The translations under genes were made by a program, and so were the position numbers. Source: Hydrogenophaga sp. (GTDB lineage: Bacteria > Pseudomonadota > Gammaproteobacteria > Burkholderiales > Burkholderiaceae_C). Taken from it: 64,000 bases of DNA. Of this stretch, positions 54,234-62,402 are shown piece after piece (position 1 is the stretch's first letter; the number at the start of each line of letters is the position of its first letter). The notes below the pieces were generated by a model that saw only the letters and a list, made by a program, of their open reading frames with translations, was not told the DNA's origin and ran no database searches. The stretch spans positions 232,395 through 296,394 of the forward strand of contig NZ_JAILWB010000004.1 in NCBI RefSeq assembly GCF_025699295.1, given 5' to 3'.

Positions 54234-54313
54234 GTCTGTCTCCTTGTCGTTGATGTCCGCTGAAAAGATTGCCTCGCCCACGGACGACACGAGGCAGAAG
54301 AACACGAAGGCGC

Positions 54314-55525
54314 TCAGGCCATGAGCAGGCCGCCCGGGTGGCGGCTGAAGTGGTCCGTGATGGCCGCCACGCCCGAGCCGGCGAGCTTCACGCCCGCGAG
54401 CTGCAGGCCCATCTCGCAGCCGGCGACGGTGGCCACCAGCGTGAGGTCGTTGCTGTCGCCCAGGTGGCCGATGCGGAACATGCGGCCCTTGACCTTGCCC
54501 AGGCCGGTGCCCAGCGAGCAGTCGAAGCGTTCGTAGATGATCTTGCGCACCGCGTCGGCGTCCACGCCCTCGGGCGTCATCACGCCGGTGAGGATGGGCG
54601 AGTACACGGCCGGGTCGGCACACTGGATCGGCAGGCCCCAGGCGTTCACGGCGGCGCGCACGCCAGCGGCCCAGCGCTGGTGGCGCGCGAACACGCGCTC
54701 CAGTCCCTCGGCCTGCAGCATGTCGCAGGCTTCGCTCAGGCCGTAGAGCAGGTTGGTGTTGGGGGTGGAGGGCCAGTAGCCGTTGCGGTTCATCTCCAGC
54801 ATCTCGCCCCAGCCCCAGTAGCTGCGCGGCGTCCGGCAGGCCTTGCTGGCCTCGATGGCCTTGGGCGAGAGCGCGTTGAAGCTGATGCCCGGCGGCAGCA
54901 TCAGGCCCTTCTGCGAGCCGCTGATGGACACGTCGATGCCCCAGGCGTCGTGCTGGTATTCGGCGCCGGCCAGGCCGGAGATGGTGTCCACCAGCAGCAG
55001 GGCCGGGTGCTTTGCCGCGTCGATCGCGCGGCGCACCGCGGCGATGTCGCTGGTGACTCCGGTGGAGGTTTCGTTGTGCACCACGCAGACCGCCTTGATG
55101 CCGTGCCCCGCATCGGCCTTGAGGCGCTGCTCGATCAGGTCGGCCTGCACGCCGTGGCGCCAGCCCTCCGCGCCCGGCAGGCTCAGCACCTCCGCCTTGA
55201 GGCCGAGCTGGGTGGCCAGGCGGTGCCAGAGAAAGGCGAAGTGGCCGGTTTCGTACATGAGCACGTGGTCGCCAGTGTTGAGCGTGTTCACCAGCGCCGC
55301 TTCCCAGGCGCCGGTGCCCGAGGCCGGGTAGATCATGACCGGGTGCTGCGTCTTGAATATCTGCTGCATGTCGGCCAGCACCTTCAGTCCCAGGCGGCCG
55401 AACTCGGGGCCGCGGTGGTCGATGGTCGGCAGGCTCATCGCCCGCAGGATGCGGTCGGGCACCGGGGAGGGGCCCGGGATCTGCAGGAAGTGGCGCCCGG
55501 TCGGGTGGGAGTCGGTGATCAACAT
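54314..55525 (-). CDS. Class V aminotransferase, alanine/serine-glyoxylate type
   Basis: A 403-residue PLP enzyme. LQIPGPSPVPDRILRAMSLPTIDHRGPEFGRL in parts is the family start, YPASGTGAWEAALVNTL is the glyoxylate-aminotransferase loop, LLVDTISGLAGAEY carries the PLP Asp, and GSQKGLMLPPG the Schiff-base Lys. It should transfer an amino group between an amino acid and glyoxylate or pyruvate. AAAGG precedes ATG 55525. It is divergent from the GntR gene, with AT-rich palindromes between them. Confidence 0.9.
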   Translation of the reverse strand: MLITDSHPTGRHFLQIPGPSPVPDRILRAMSLPTIDHRGPEFGRLGLKVLADMQQIFKTQHPVMIYPASGTGAWEAALVNTLNTGDHVLMYETGHFAFLWHRLATQLGLKAEVLSLPGAEGWRHGVQADLIEQRLKADAGHGIKAVCVVHNETSTGVTSDIAAVRRAIDAAKHPALLLVDTISGLAGAEYQHDAWGIDVSISGSQKGLMLPPGISFNALSPKAIEASKACRTPRSYWGWGEMLEMNRNGYWPSTPNTNLLYGLSEACDMLQAEGLERVFARHQRWAAGVRAAVNAWGLPIQCADPAVYSPILTGVMTPEGVDADAVRKIIYERFDCSLGTGLGKVKGRMFRIGHLGDSNDLTLVATVAGCEMGLQLAGVKLAGSGVAAITDHFSRHPGGLLMA

Positions 55526-55557
55526 GCGCGGAAACCTTTCTGAATGCGGTTCATTTT

Positions 55558-55632
55558 TTGTATTCAAAATACAAGTGTCAAGGGTAATCACCCCTAAAAT
55601 CCCCTTTTCTTTTGAATTTTTTGAATACAAAA
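55558..55632. promoter_or_regulatory. GntR operator region between divergent genes
   Basis: Two AT-rich inverted repeats: TTGTATTCAAAATACAA at 55558-55574 (7-bp perfect arms, 3-bp centre) and TTTTGAATACAAAA at 55619-55632 (5-bp arms, 4-bp centre). Both share GTATT/AATAC elements. They lie before the aminotransferase and the GntR gene respectively, consistent with one regulator controlling both directions. Confidence 0.7.
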
Positions 55633-55640
55633 TTGCCGAC

Positions 55641-56342
55641 ATGACCGCAGAGATCCTCTCCATCCCGCGCCCCGTGCTGCACGAACAGGTCGCCAGCCGG
55701 CTGCGCCAGATGCTGGTGGAAGGCCGCATCGCGCCCGGTGCCAAGCTCAACGAGCGCACCCTGTGCGAGGAGCTGCGCATCTCGCGCACGCCCCTGCGCG
55801 AGGCGATCAAGATGCTCGCCGCCGAGGGCCTGGTCGAGCTGCTGCCCAACCGCGGTTCGGTGGCCGTGCAGCTCAGCGTGGCCGACGTGCACAACACCTT
55901 CGAGGTGATGGCGGGGCTGGAAGCCCTGTCGGGCGAGCTCGCGGCGCAGCGCATCACCGACGCCGAACTGGCCGAGATCAAGGCCCTGCACTACGAGATG
56001 CTGGCCGCGTACACGCGGCGTGACCTCTCCACCTACTACCAGCTCAACGCGACCATTCACCGCTGCATGAACGCCGCGGCCAAGAACCCGGTGCTCACCA
56101 GCACCTACAACCAGGTCAACGCCCGGCTGCAGGCGCTGCGCTTCCGTTCCAACCAGGACGGTGACAAATGGAGCCGCGCGGTGCAGGAACACGAAGCCAT
56201 GGTTCAGGCGCTGGAAGCGCGCGACCCGGCCGCGCTCAGCCGCGTGCTCACCAGCCACCTCAACAACAAGCGCGATGTGGTGCTGGATCAGTTGCGCGAG
56301 CAGGAAGCCCAGGCCCTGCAGCACCGGGGGCATGGCGAATGA
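55641..56342 (+). CDS. GntR-family (FCD) transcription regulator
   Basis: A 233-residue regulator: N-terminal winged HTH (LHEQVASRLRQMLVEGRIAPGAKLNERTLCEELRISRTPLREAIKMLAAEGLV in parts) and C-terminal FCD helical domain (VMAGLEALSGELAAQR, HRCMNAAAKNP, EHEAMVQALEARD) with His residues suitable for metal binding. FCD regulators usually sense a carboxylic acid. It overlaps the dehydrogenase start by ATGA. It probably represses the cluster and itself. Confidence 0.92.
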   Translation: MTAEILSIPRPVLHEQVASRLRQMLVEGRIAPGAKLNERTLCEELRISRTPLREAIKMLAAEGLVELLPNRGSVAVQLSVADVHNTFEVMAGLEALSGELAAQRITDAELAEIKALHYEMLAAYTRRDLSTYYQLNATIHRCMNAAAKNPVLTSTYNQVNARLQALRFRSNQDGDKWSRAVQEHEAMVQALEARDPAALSRVLTSHLNNKRDVVLDQLREQEAQALQHRGHGE

Positions 56343-59300
56343 ACGCGCCCCTGCCCCTGAAGGTGGCCGGCGGCACGCCCGACGCGGTGTATGACGACGT
56401 GGCCCGAGCCAGCAACGAAGTGGCCGGTGAGCTCGCGCGGCGCCTGGCGGCGCAGACCCGGGGCGAGGTGCTGTTCTCGCCCGCCGACCGCGGCCGCTAC
56501 GCCACGGACGCGTCGATCTACCAGCAGATGCCGGTGGGCGTGTTCGTGCCGCGCGACACCACCGACGTGCGCCTGGCGCTCGACGTCTGCCGCGACATGG
56601 CCGTGCCCATCGTGCCGCGCGGCGGTGGCACCAGCCAGTGCGGCCAGACCGTGGGCGCCGGCCTGGTGATCGACCACAGCAAACACATGCGCCGCGTGCT
56701 CGACTTGAACGTGCAGGAGCGCACCGCCACCGTGGAGCCCGGCCTGGTGCTGGACCACCTCAACGCACAGCTGAAAGCCCACGGCCTGTGGTACCCGGTG
56801 GACGTGTCCACCAGCGCGCAGGCCACGCTGGGCGGCATGGCCGGCAACAACTCCTGCGGCAGCCGTTCGGTGGCCTACGGCAACATGGTGCACAACGTGC
56901 TGGGCGCGCAGGCCTGGCTGGCCGACGGCAGCCTGGTCGACTTCGGCGACCACGCCACGGCCAGCCCGCAAGCGAAGGCCATCGGCGACTTCGTGCGCGA
57001 ACTGGCGATGGAGAACGCCGACGAGATCGACGCGCGCTGGCCCAAGGTGCTGCGGCGCGTGGCCGGCTACAACCTCGACATCTTCCGCAACCAGAACGAA
57101 AAGCCGTACACGCACGACGGCTCGGTGAATTTGTCGCACCTGCTGATCGGCAGCGAAGGCACGCTGGCGCTCACGCGCTCGCTCACGCTGCGCCTGAGCG
57201 AACTGCCGCGCGCCAAGGTGCTGGGCGTGGTGAACTTTCCCACCTTCTTCCAGGCGATGGACAGCGCGCAGCACATCGTCAGGCTGGGTGAAGGCATGGT
57301 GTCGGGCCAGCTCACGGCGGTGGAGCTGGTGGACCGCACCATGATCGAGCTCTCACTGCAGAACCCGGCGTTTGCGCCCACCATCCGCACCGCGCTCTCG
57401 CCCCACATCAACGGCGGCAAGCCCGAGGCCGTGCTGCTGGTGGAGTTCAGCGGCCCGAGCAAGGCCGACATCGCGCCCAAGATCCGTGAACTCGTGGAAC
57501 TCATGGGCGTCCTGGGCCTGCCCGGCAGCGTGGTCGAGATGGTGGACGACGCACCGCAGAAGGCCCTGTGGGAGGTGCGCAAGGCCGGCCTGAACATCAT
57601 GATGAGCCTGCGCGGCGACGGCAAGCCGGTGAGCTTCATCGAGGACTGCGCCGTGCCGCTGGTGCACCTGGCCGAGTACACCGACGCGCTCACCCAGGTG
57701 TTCCGCAAACACGGCAGCCGCGGCACCTGGTACGCCCACGCATCTGTGGGCACGCTGCACGTGCGGCCCATCCTGGACATGCGGCGCGAGGGTGCAAGCA
57801 AGATGCGCGCGATCGCCGAAGAAGCCAGTGAACTCGTGCGCAAGTACAAGGGCGCCTACAGCGGCGAACACGGCGACGGCCTGTGCCGCGGCGAATGGAT
57901 CGAATGGCAGTTCGGTCCGCGCATCAACGAAGCCTTTGCCCGGATCAAGCAGCACCTCGACCCCACCGGGCTGTTCTCACCCGACCGCATCGTCAACCCG
58001 CCGAAGATGGACGACACGCGCCTGATGCGCTTTCCGCCCGGCTACAAGGTGGTGCCCATCACGCCCGTGCTCGACTGGAGCGCATGGGACGTGAAGGCCG
58101 ACCCCGTGACCGAAGTGACCACCGCGCCCGGCACCGGTGAAGACCCGGCGCGCGGCCTGGCCAAGGCGGTGGAGATGTGCAACAACAATGGCCACTGCCG
58201 CAAGTTCGACGCCGGCACCATGTGCCCGAGCTACCGCGTCACGCGCGACGAACAGCACCTCACGCGTGGCCGCGCCAACACCCTGCGCCTGGCGCTCAGC
58301 GGGCAGATTTCCGGCCTCTCGGGTGCGGACGCGCTCACCAGCGAGGTGGTGCACGACGCCATGGACCTCTGCGTGGGCTGCAAGGGCTGCAAGCGCGACT
58401 GCCCCACCGGCGTGGACATGGCGCGCATGAAGATCGAATTCCTGCAGCACTACAAGGCGCAGCACGGCCACACGCTCAAGGACCGGCTGGTGGCGCACCT
58501 GCCCGGCTACGCCCGCTGGACGGCGCGCCTGGCGCCCGTGCTCAACCTGCGCAACCGCGTGCCACTGCTGGCCTCATTGACGGAGAAGTGGCTGGGTATC
58601 TCGGCCCGGCGCAGCCTGCCGGCATGGCGCATGCGCCACTTCTTCAACCGCGCCATGAAGACCGCGACGCGCGAGCAGGTGCTGGCCGCCGAACGCGGCG
58701 TGGTGCTGTTCGTCGACACCTTCAACGGCTACTTCGAGTCGGAGAACGCGCATGCCGCGGTGAAGGTGCTGCAGGCCGCGGGCTACACGGTGCACGTGGC
58801 GACCAAGGCCAAAGACGACGGCCAGCACCTGTGCTGCGGGCGCACCTACCTGGCCAGCGGCATGGTGGAACAGGCGCGCGATAAGGCGCGCGAGGTGGTG
58901 CAGAGCCTGCTGCCGTTCGCGCGGCAGGGCATCGCCATCGTGGGGCTGGAACCCTCGTGCCTGCTGACCTTGCGCGACGAGATGCTGGTGATGGGCCTGG
59001 GTGAGGCGCCGCAGCAGATCGCCGATCACGCGCTGCTGTTCGAGGAATTCCTGGCGCGCGAGGCCCGGGCCGGTCGGCTGGATGCGCTGAAGGCAAAGCT
59101 CCAGCCGGTGACCCGGCCGGTGCTGCTGCACGGCCACTGCCACCAGAAAGCCTTCGACGCCGTCTCGCCCATCCTGGAGGTGCTGCGCTGGATCCCCGGC
59201 GCGAAACCCCAGCTGATCGAGAGCAGCTGCTGCGGCATGGCCGGCAGCTTCGGCTTCGACGCCTCGCACCACGACGTCTCGATGCAGATGGCCGAACTCA

Positions 59301-59440
59301 GCCTGTTGCCCGCCGTGCGCGCCACGCCCGACGCCATCGTGGTCGCCGACGGCACCAGCTGCCGCCACCAGATCCACGACGGCGCACAGCGCGAAGCGGT
59401 TCACGTGAGCCGGCTGCTGGCGGGGCTGCTGCCCGACTGA
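56339..59440 (+). CDS. FAD and [4Fe-4S] D-2-hydroxyacid dehydrogenase-like fusion protein
   Basis: A 1033-residue protein combining an FAD-binding half (IVPRGGGTSQCGQTVGAGL, GGMAGNNSCGSRS, HLLIGSEGTLALTRSL; C-terminal oxidase part GAYSGEHGDGLCRGEW) with an Fe-S half (CNNNGHCRKFDAGTMCPSY, CVGCKGCKRDCP) and two CCG domains (HLCCGRTYLASG, SSCCGMAGSFG). Relatives include YdiJ and Dld-type D-lactate or D-2-hydroxyglutarate dehydrogenases. It is coupled to the GntR gene by a 4-bp overlap. Confidence 0.92.
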   Translation: MNAPLPLKVAGGTPDAVYDDVARASNEVAGELARRLAAQTRGEVLFSPADRGRYATDASIYQQMPVGVFVPRDTTDVRLALDVCRDMAVPIVPRGGGTSQCGQTVGAGLVIDHSKHMRRVLDLNVQERTATVEPGLVLDHLNAQLKAHGLWYPVDVSTSAQATLGGMAGNNSCGSRSVAYGNMVHNVLGAQAWLADGSLVDFGDHATASPQAKAIGDFVRELAMENADEIDARWPKVLRRVAGYNLDIFRNQNEKPYTHDGSVNLSHLLIGSEGTLALTRSLTLRLSELPRAKVLGVVNFPTFFQAMDSAQHIVRLGEGMVSGQLTAVELVDRTMIELSLQNPAFAPTIRTALSPHINGGKPEAVLLVEFSGPSKADIAPKIRELVELMGVLGLPGSVVEMVDDAPQKALWEVRKAGLNIMMSLRGDGKPVSFIEDCAVPLVHLAEYTDALTQVFRKHGSRGTWYAHASVGTLHVRPILDMRREGASKMRAIAEEASELVRKYKGAYSGEHGDGLCRGEWIEWQFGPRINEAFARIKQHLDPTGLFSPDRIVNPPKMDDTRLMRFPPGYKVVPITPVLDWSAWDVKADPVTEVTTAPGTGEDPARGLAKAVEMCNNNGHCRKFDAGTMCPSYRVTRDEQHLTRGRANTLRLALSGQISGLSGADALTSEVVHDAMDLCVGCKGCKRDCPTGVDMARMKIEFLQHYKAQHGHTLKDRLVAHLPGYARWTARLAPVLNLRNRVPLLASLTEKWLGISARRSLPAWRMRHFFNRAMKTATREQVLAAERGVVLFVDTFNGYFESENAHAAVKVLQAAGYTVHVATKAKDDGQHLCCGRTYLASGMVEQARDKAREVVQSLLPFARQGIAIVGLEPSCLLTLRDEMLVMGLGEAPQQIADHALLFEEFLAREARAGRLDALKAKLQPVTRPVLLHGHCHQKAFDAVSPILEVLRWIPGAKPQLIESSCCGMAGSFGFDASHHDVSMQMAELSLLPAVRATPDAIVVADGTSCRHQIHDGAQREAVHVSRLLAGLLPD

Positions 59441-59480
59441 ACCGGCGAGGGCTGTCGCGGAGCTAGAATCGCTACCGTTC

Positions 59481-59554
59481 GCGGGTGTAGTTCAATGGCA
59501 GAACGGCAGCTTCCCAAGCTTCATACGAGGGTTCGATTCCCTTCACCCGCTCCA
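59481..59554 (+). tRNA. tRNA-Gly (anticodon CCC)
   Basis: A full cloverleaf: acceptor GCGGGTG/CACCCGC, D-arm GTTC/GAAC, anticodon loop TTCCCAA with CCC at 59513-59515, T-arm GAGGG-TTCGATT-CCCTT, T discriminator and encoded CCA (59552-59554). A TAGAAT at 59464-59469 could be its -10 box. The anticodon stem reads GCAGC/GCTTC, giving a C28-U42 mismatch where relatives pair C-G. The 269 bases after the gene, to 59823, hold no gene I can support. Confidence 0.96.
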
Positions 59555-59823
59555 CCGCATCATGCTGCAGACCTCCGCAGAGGTCCAGGAGGGCCTGCAA
59601 GTCCTTGCCGCACAAGGATTGTTGCGCGCTTTGACGCTCTGGATTGACCGCTGTTGGTCTGGCTGGAAGCCACTTCCGGATCGCGCGGCGCATGCATCCA
59701 CAGCACTCGGCACGCCGGGCGCAATCGCCTTCGTTCTGCTGCGCGGCACTGGCAACGGCATCCTGCCAGTGCCTTGGGTAGCCTGCCGTCAGCGATGTTC
59801 GGCCCGTCCGGGTACAGGAATCG

Positions 59824-60555
59824 TCAGTGCGCCTGGGTGACCGAAGCGGCCAGCGCCTGCAGCAGCGCGGCACCGTCGCCGCGCCAGGCGCTGCCGTGCA
59901 TGCAGGCGAGCGTTTGTGGCGATTGCTGCGCCAGTCGAAGCAGCGTGGCTTTGGTCTGCGGTGCATGGGCGTAGTAATCCATCGGGGTGCGGAAGGCTTC
60001 GCTCGGGCCCAGGATGTCCGCTTCGGTCAAGGCCTGCTCGCCATACCCCGGCTGGGTGAAGAGATCGCCGCACAGCAGGGTTTTGGTGGTCGTTTCCATC
60101 AGCAGCCCGGCATCCCAGCCGTGCGGCACATGCGGTGTGTCGAACCACTGCAGGGTGCGGCGGCCGGTGTGCAGCAATTCACCATCGGCCAGCACGCGCG
60201 GTGCGCGATCGGCCATGTCGGTGGTCGAGACCATCGCGGCGATGTGGCCCGAGAGGGGCACGGCCTGCGGTGCGACGGCCAGCAACTGGTTCAGTGAACC
60301 GCACTCGTCGGCTTCGGTGTGCGAAAAGCCGATCCAGCGCAGGCGCTCGATTGGCATGACGGCGGCAATGGCCGCGCTGACCAGCGGGAACAGCGAACGG
60401 CCACCAGTGTGGAACAACAGCGGCTCGTCGTCGAGCAGCAGATATTGATTGAAGCTGAACTGCGATCCGTCGGGCGCGTCAATCGGCGTGTTGATGCGGT
60501 AGATGCCGTCGGCAATCTCGTGCACGTTGGTGCGGGTCTCGGTGTTGGTGATCAT
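59824..60555 (-). CDS. ODP-like metallo-beta-lactamase-fold diiron protein
   Basis: A 243-residue metallo-hydrolase-fold protein. The metal motif is FSHTEADECGS (H-x-E-x-D), the flavodiiron/ODP type rather than the HxHxDH of true hydrolases; HVPHGWDAG and CGDLFTQPG supply further ligands. ODP-type proteins bind O2 or act in chemotaxis sensing. No chemotaxis gene adjoins it. GGAG precedes ATG 60555. 60556-60773 (218 bp) shows no gene. Confidence 0.8.
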   Translation of the reverse strand: MITNTETRTNVHEIADGIYRINTPIDAPDGSQFSFNQYLLLDDEPLLFHTGGRSLFPLVSAAIAAVMPIERLRWIGFSHTEADECGSLNQLLAVAPQAVPLSGHIAAMVSTTDMADRAPRVLADGELLHTGRRTLQWFDTPHVPHGWDAGLLMETTTKTLLCGDLFTQPGYGEQALTEADILGPSEAFRTPMDYYAHAPQTKATLLRLAQQSPQTLACMHGSAWRGDGAALLQALAASVTQAH

Positions 60556-60773
60556 TGAGGGGCTCCAGATGGCGGTTGCGAGGTCGATGCTGGCCGCGGC
60601 GGTGCCGGCGGGAGCATCGCTCCGATAGACGCTGGGGGAGATTGAAGGTGGCAGGCGACCATTGTCGTTGCGACCGCATTGCTTTGCTCGTCAGGTGCAA
60701 AGAGCAAGGTAGCGACCGGATGCTGTTTCCGTCACCGCCCACACCACCCTTTGCGCGCGGTGTGCACCCTGCC

Positions 60774-62378
60774 TCAGAACCCCACCGCCTGCCCATCGCG
60801 CCGCGAATCGCTCGCGGCCACGTAGCCGTCGGCGATGTCGTCGCCCAGCCGGGCGACGAACTGGCCGCTGCCGAAGTCGAGGTAGCTGTCTGCGGTGGGC
60901 TCGAAGCGGTGGCCCAGGGCCTTGAGGCCGTCGCGCAGCGCGGGTGCCATGGTGGGCTCGAAGTCCACGTCCAGGCCCTGGCCCCATTTCCAGCGCGGCG
61001 CGTCGCACGCGGCCTGGGGTTGCTGGCCGTGCACCAGCATGCGCACGAGGGTCTGCACATGGCCTTGCGGCTGCATGTTGGCGCCCATCACGCCAAAGCC
61101 CATCACCGGCTGGCCCGCGCGCGTGACGAAGCCCGGGATGATGGTGTGGAAGGGCCGCTTGCCCGGTGCCACCTGGTTGGGATGGCCGTCCTGCAGGGTG
61201 AATCCGTGGCCGCGGTTGTGCAGGCTGATGCCCCAGCCCGGCACCACCACGCCGCTGCCGAAGCCCAGGTAGTTGGACTGGATCAGGCTGACCATGCGGC
61301 CCTGCGCGTCGGCCGCCGTCAGGTACACCGTGCCGCCCTGAGGTGGTCGGCCCGGGCCGGGGTTGATGGCGCGCCTGGGGTCGATGAGCTTCGCGCGCTC
61401 GCGCAGGTAGGCCGGGTCCAGCAGGTCGGCCGCGCGCACCTCGGTCATGCAACGCGCGTCGGCCACCCAGCGGTAGGTGTCGGCAAACGCCAGCTTGATG
61501 GCCTCGATCTGCAGGTGCTGGCCTTCGATGCTGTCCACGCCGTACCGCCCGATGTCGAGTTGCTCCAGCATGCCCAGCGCCATCAGCGCGGCAATGCCCT
61601 GGCCGTTGGGTGGCAGTTCGTGCACGGTGTGACCGGCGAAATCCATGGTGATGGTGTCGGTCCACTCGACCTGGTGCGCGGCGAGGTCGCTGGCGCGCAG
61701 CTGTGCGCCGTGCTCGCGCGCGAAGGCTTCGATGGCGGTCGCGATCTCTCCGCGGTAGAAGGCTTCGCCGCGCGTCTCGGCGATCGCGCGCAGCGCACGC
61801 CCGGCATCGGGGAAGCTGAAGCGCTCGCCCGCGTGCGGTGCGCGCCCGCGTGGCAGGAAGGCCTGCGCAAACCCGGGCTTGTCGTGCAGCAGCGGCATGG
61901 CGCGCGCCCACTTGTCGGCAATCACCGGCGCCACCGCGTGGCCGCCCTCGGCGAGTTCTATCGCGGGTTCAAGCAGGTCGGCAAAGGGCAGGGCGCCGAA
62001 GCGCTGCGACAGCGCCGCCCAGCCCGCCACCGCGCCCGGCACGGTGACGGCGTCAAAGCCGCGCAGGGGAATCTGGCCGTGTTTGTCGCGAAACCAGGCC
62101 GGGTTCCAGCCGGCCGGCGCCGCGCCCGAGGCGTTCATGCCGTGCAGTTGCCGGCCGTCCCAGACGATGGCGAAGTTGTCGCTGCCCAGGCCGTTGGAGC
62201 AGGGCTCGACGACCGTGAGCGCGGCGGCTGCGGCAATCGCCGCGTCGATGGCGTTGCCACCCTTGAGCAGCATGCGCAGGCCGGCCTGCGCGGCCAGCGG
62301 TTGCGAGGTGGCCACCACGTTGCGCGCCATCAGCGGCGCGCGGGAGACGGGGTAGGGGTTGTGCCAGTCGAAGTGCAT
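60774..62378 (-). CDS. ggt: Gamma-glutamyltransferase family protein
   Basis: A 534-residue Ntn-hydrolase. GGNAIDAAIAAAAALTVVEP is the family N-terminal motif, and the small-subunit start Thr is in QGGTVYLTAADAQG, where autocleavage would expose the catalytic Thr. GFGSGVVVPGWGISLHNRG and FGVMGANMQPQGHVQ are C-terminal features. There is no signal peptide, so it may be cytoplasmic, unlike E. coli Ggt. It lies 24 bp after gabD on the same strand. Confidence 0.88.
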   Translation of the reverse strand: MHFDWHNPYPVSRAPLMARNVVATSQPLAAQAGLRMLLKGGNAIDAAIAAAAALTVVEPCSNGLGSDNFAIVWDGRQLHGMNASGAAPAGWNPAWFRDKHGQIPLRGFDAVTVPGAVAGWAALSQRFGALPFADLLEPAIELAEGGHAVAPVIADKWARAMPLLHDKPGFAQAFLPRGRAPHAGERFSFPDAGRALRAIAETRGEAFYRGEIATAIEAFAREHGAQLRASDLAAHQVEWTDTITMDFAGHTVHELPPNGQGIAALMALGMLEQLDIGRYGVDSIEGQHLQIEAIKLAFADTYRWVADARCMTEVRAADLLDPAYLRERAKLIDPRRAINPGPGRPPQGGTVYLTAADAQGRMVSLIQSNYLGFGSGVVVPGWGISLHNRGHGFTLQDGHPNQVAPGKRPFHTIIPGFVTRAGQPVMGFGVMGANMQPQGHVQTLVRMLVHGQQPQAACDAPRWKWGQGLDVDFEPTMAPALRDGLKALGHRFEPTADSYLDFGSGQFVARLGDDIADGYVAASDSRRDGQAVGF

Positions 62379-62402
62379 GTGGTGGTATCGCTCAAGTGAA
62401 GA

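Noticed and set aside
59472..59966. A 164-residue minus-strand frame ending VKGIEPSYEAWEAAVLPLNYTRER
   Set aside because: Its tail is the antisense translation of the tRNA-Gly gene, a well-known artefact; the rest is not protein-like.
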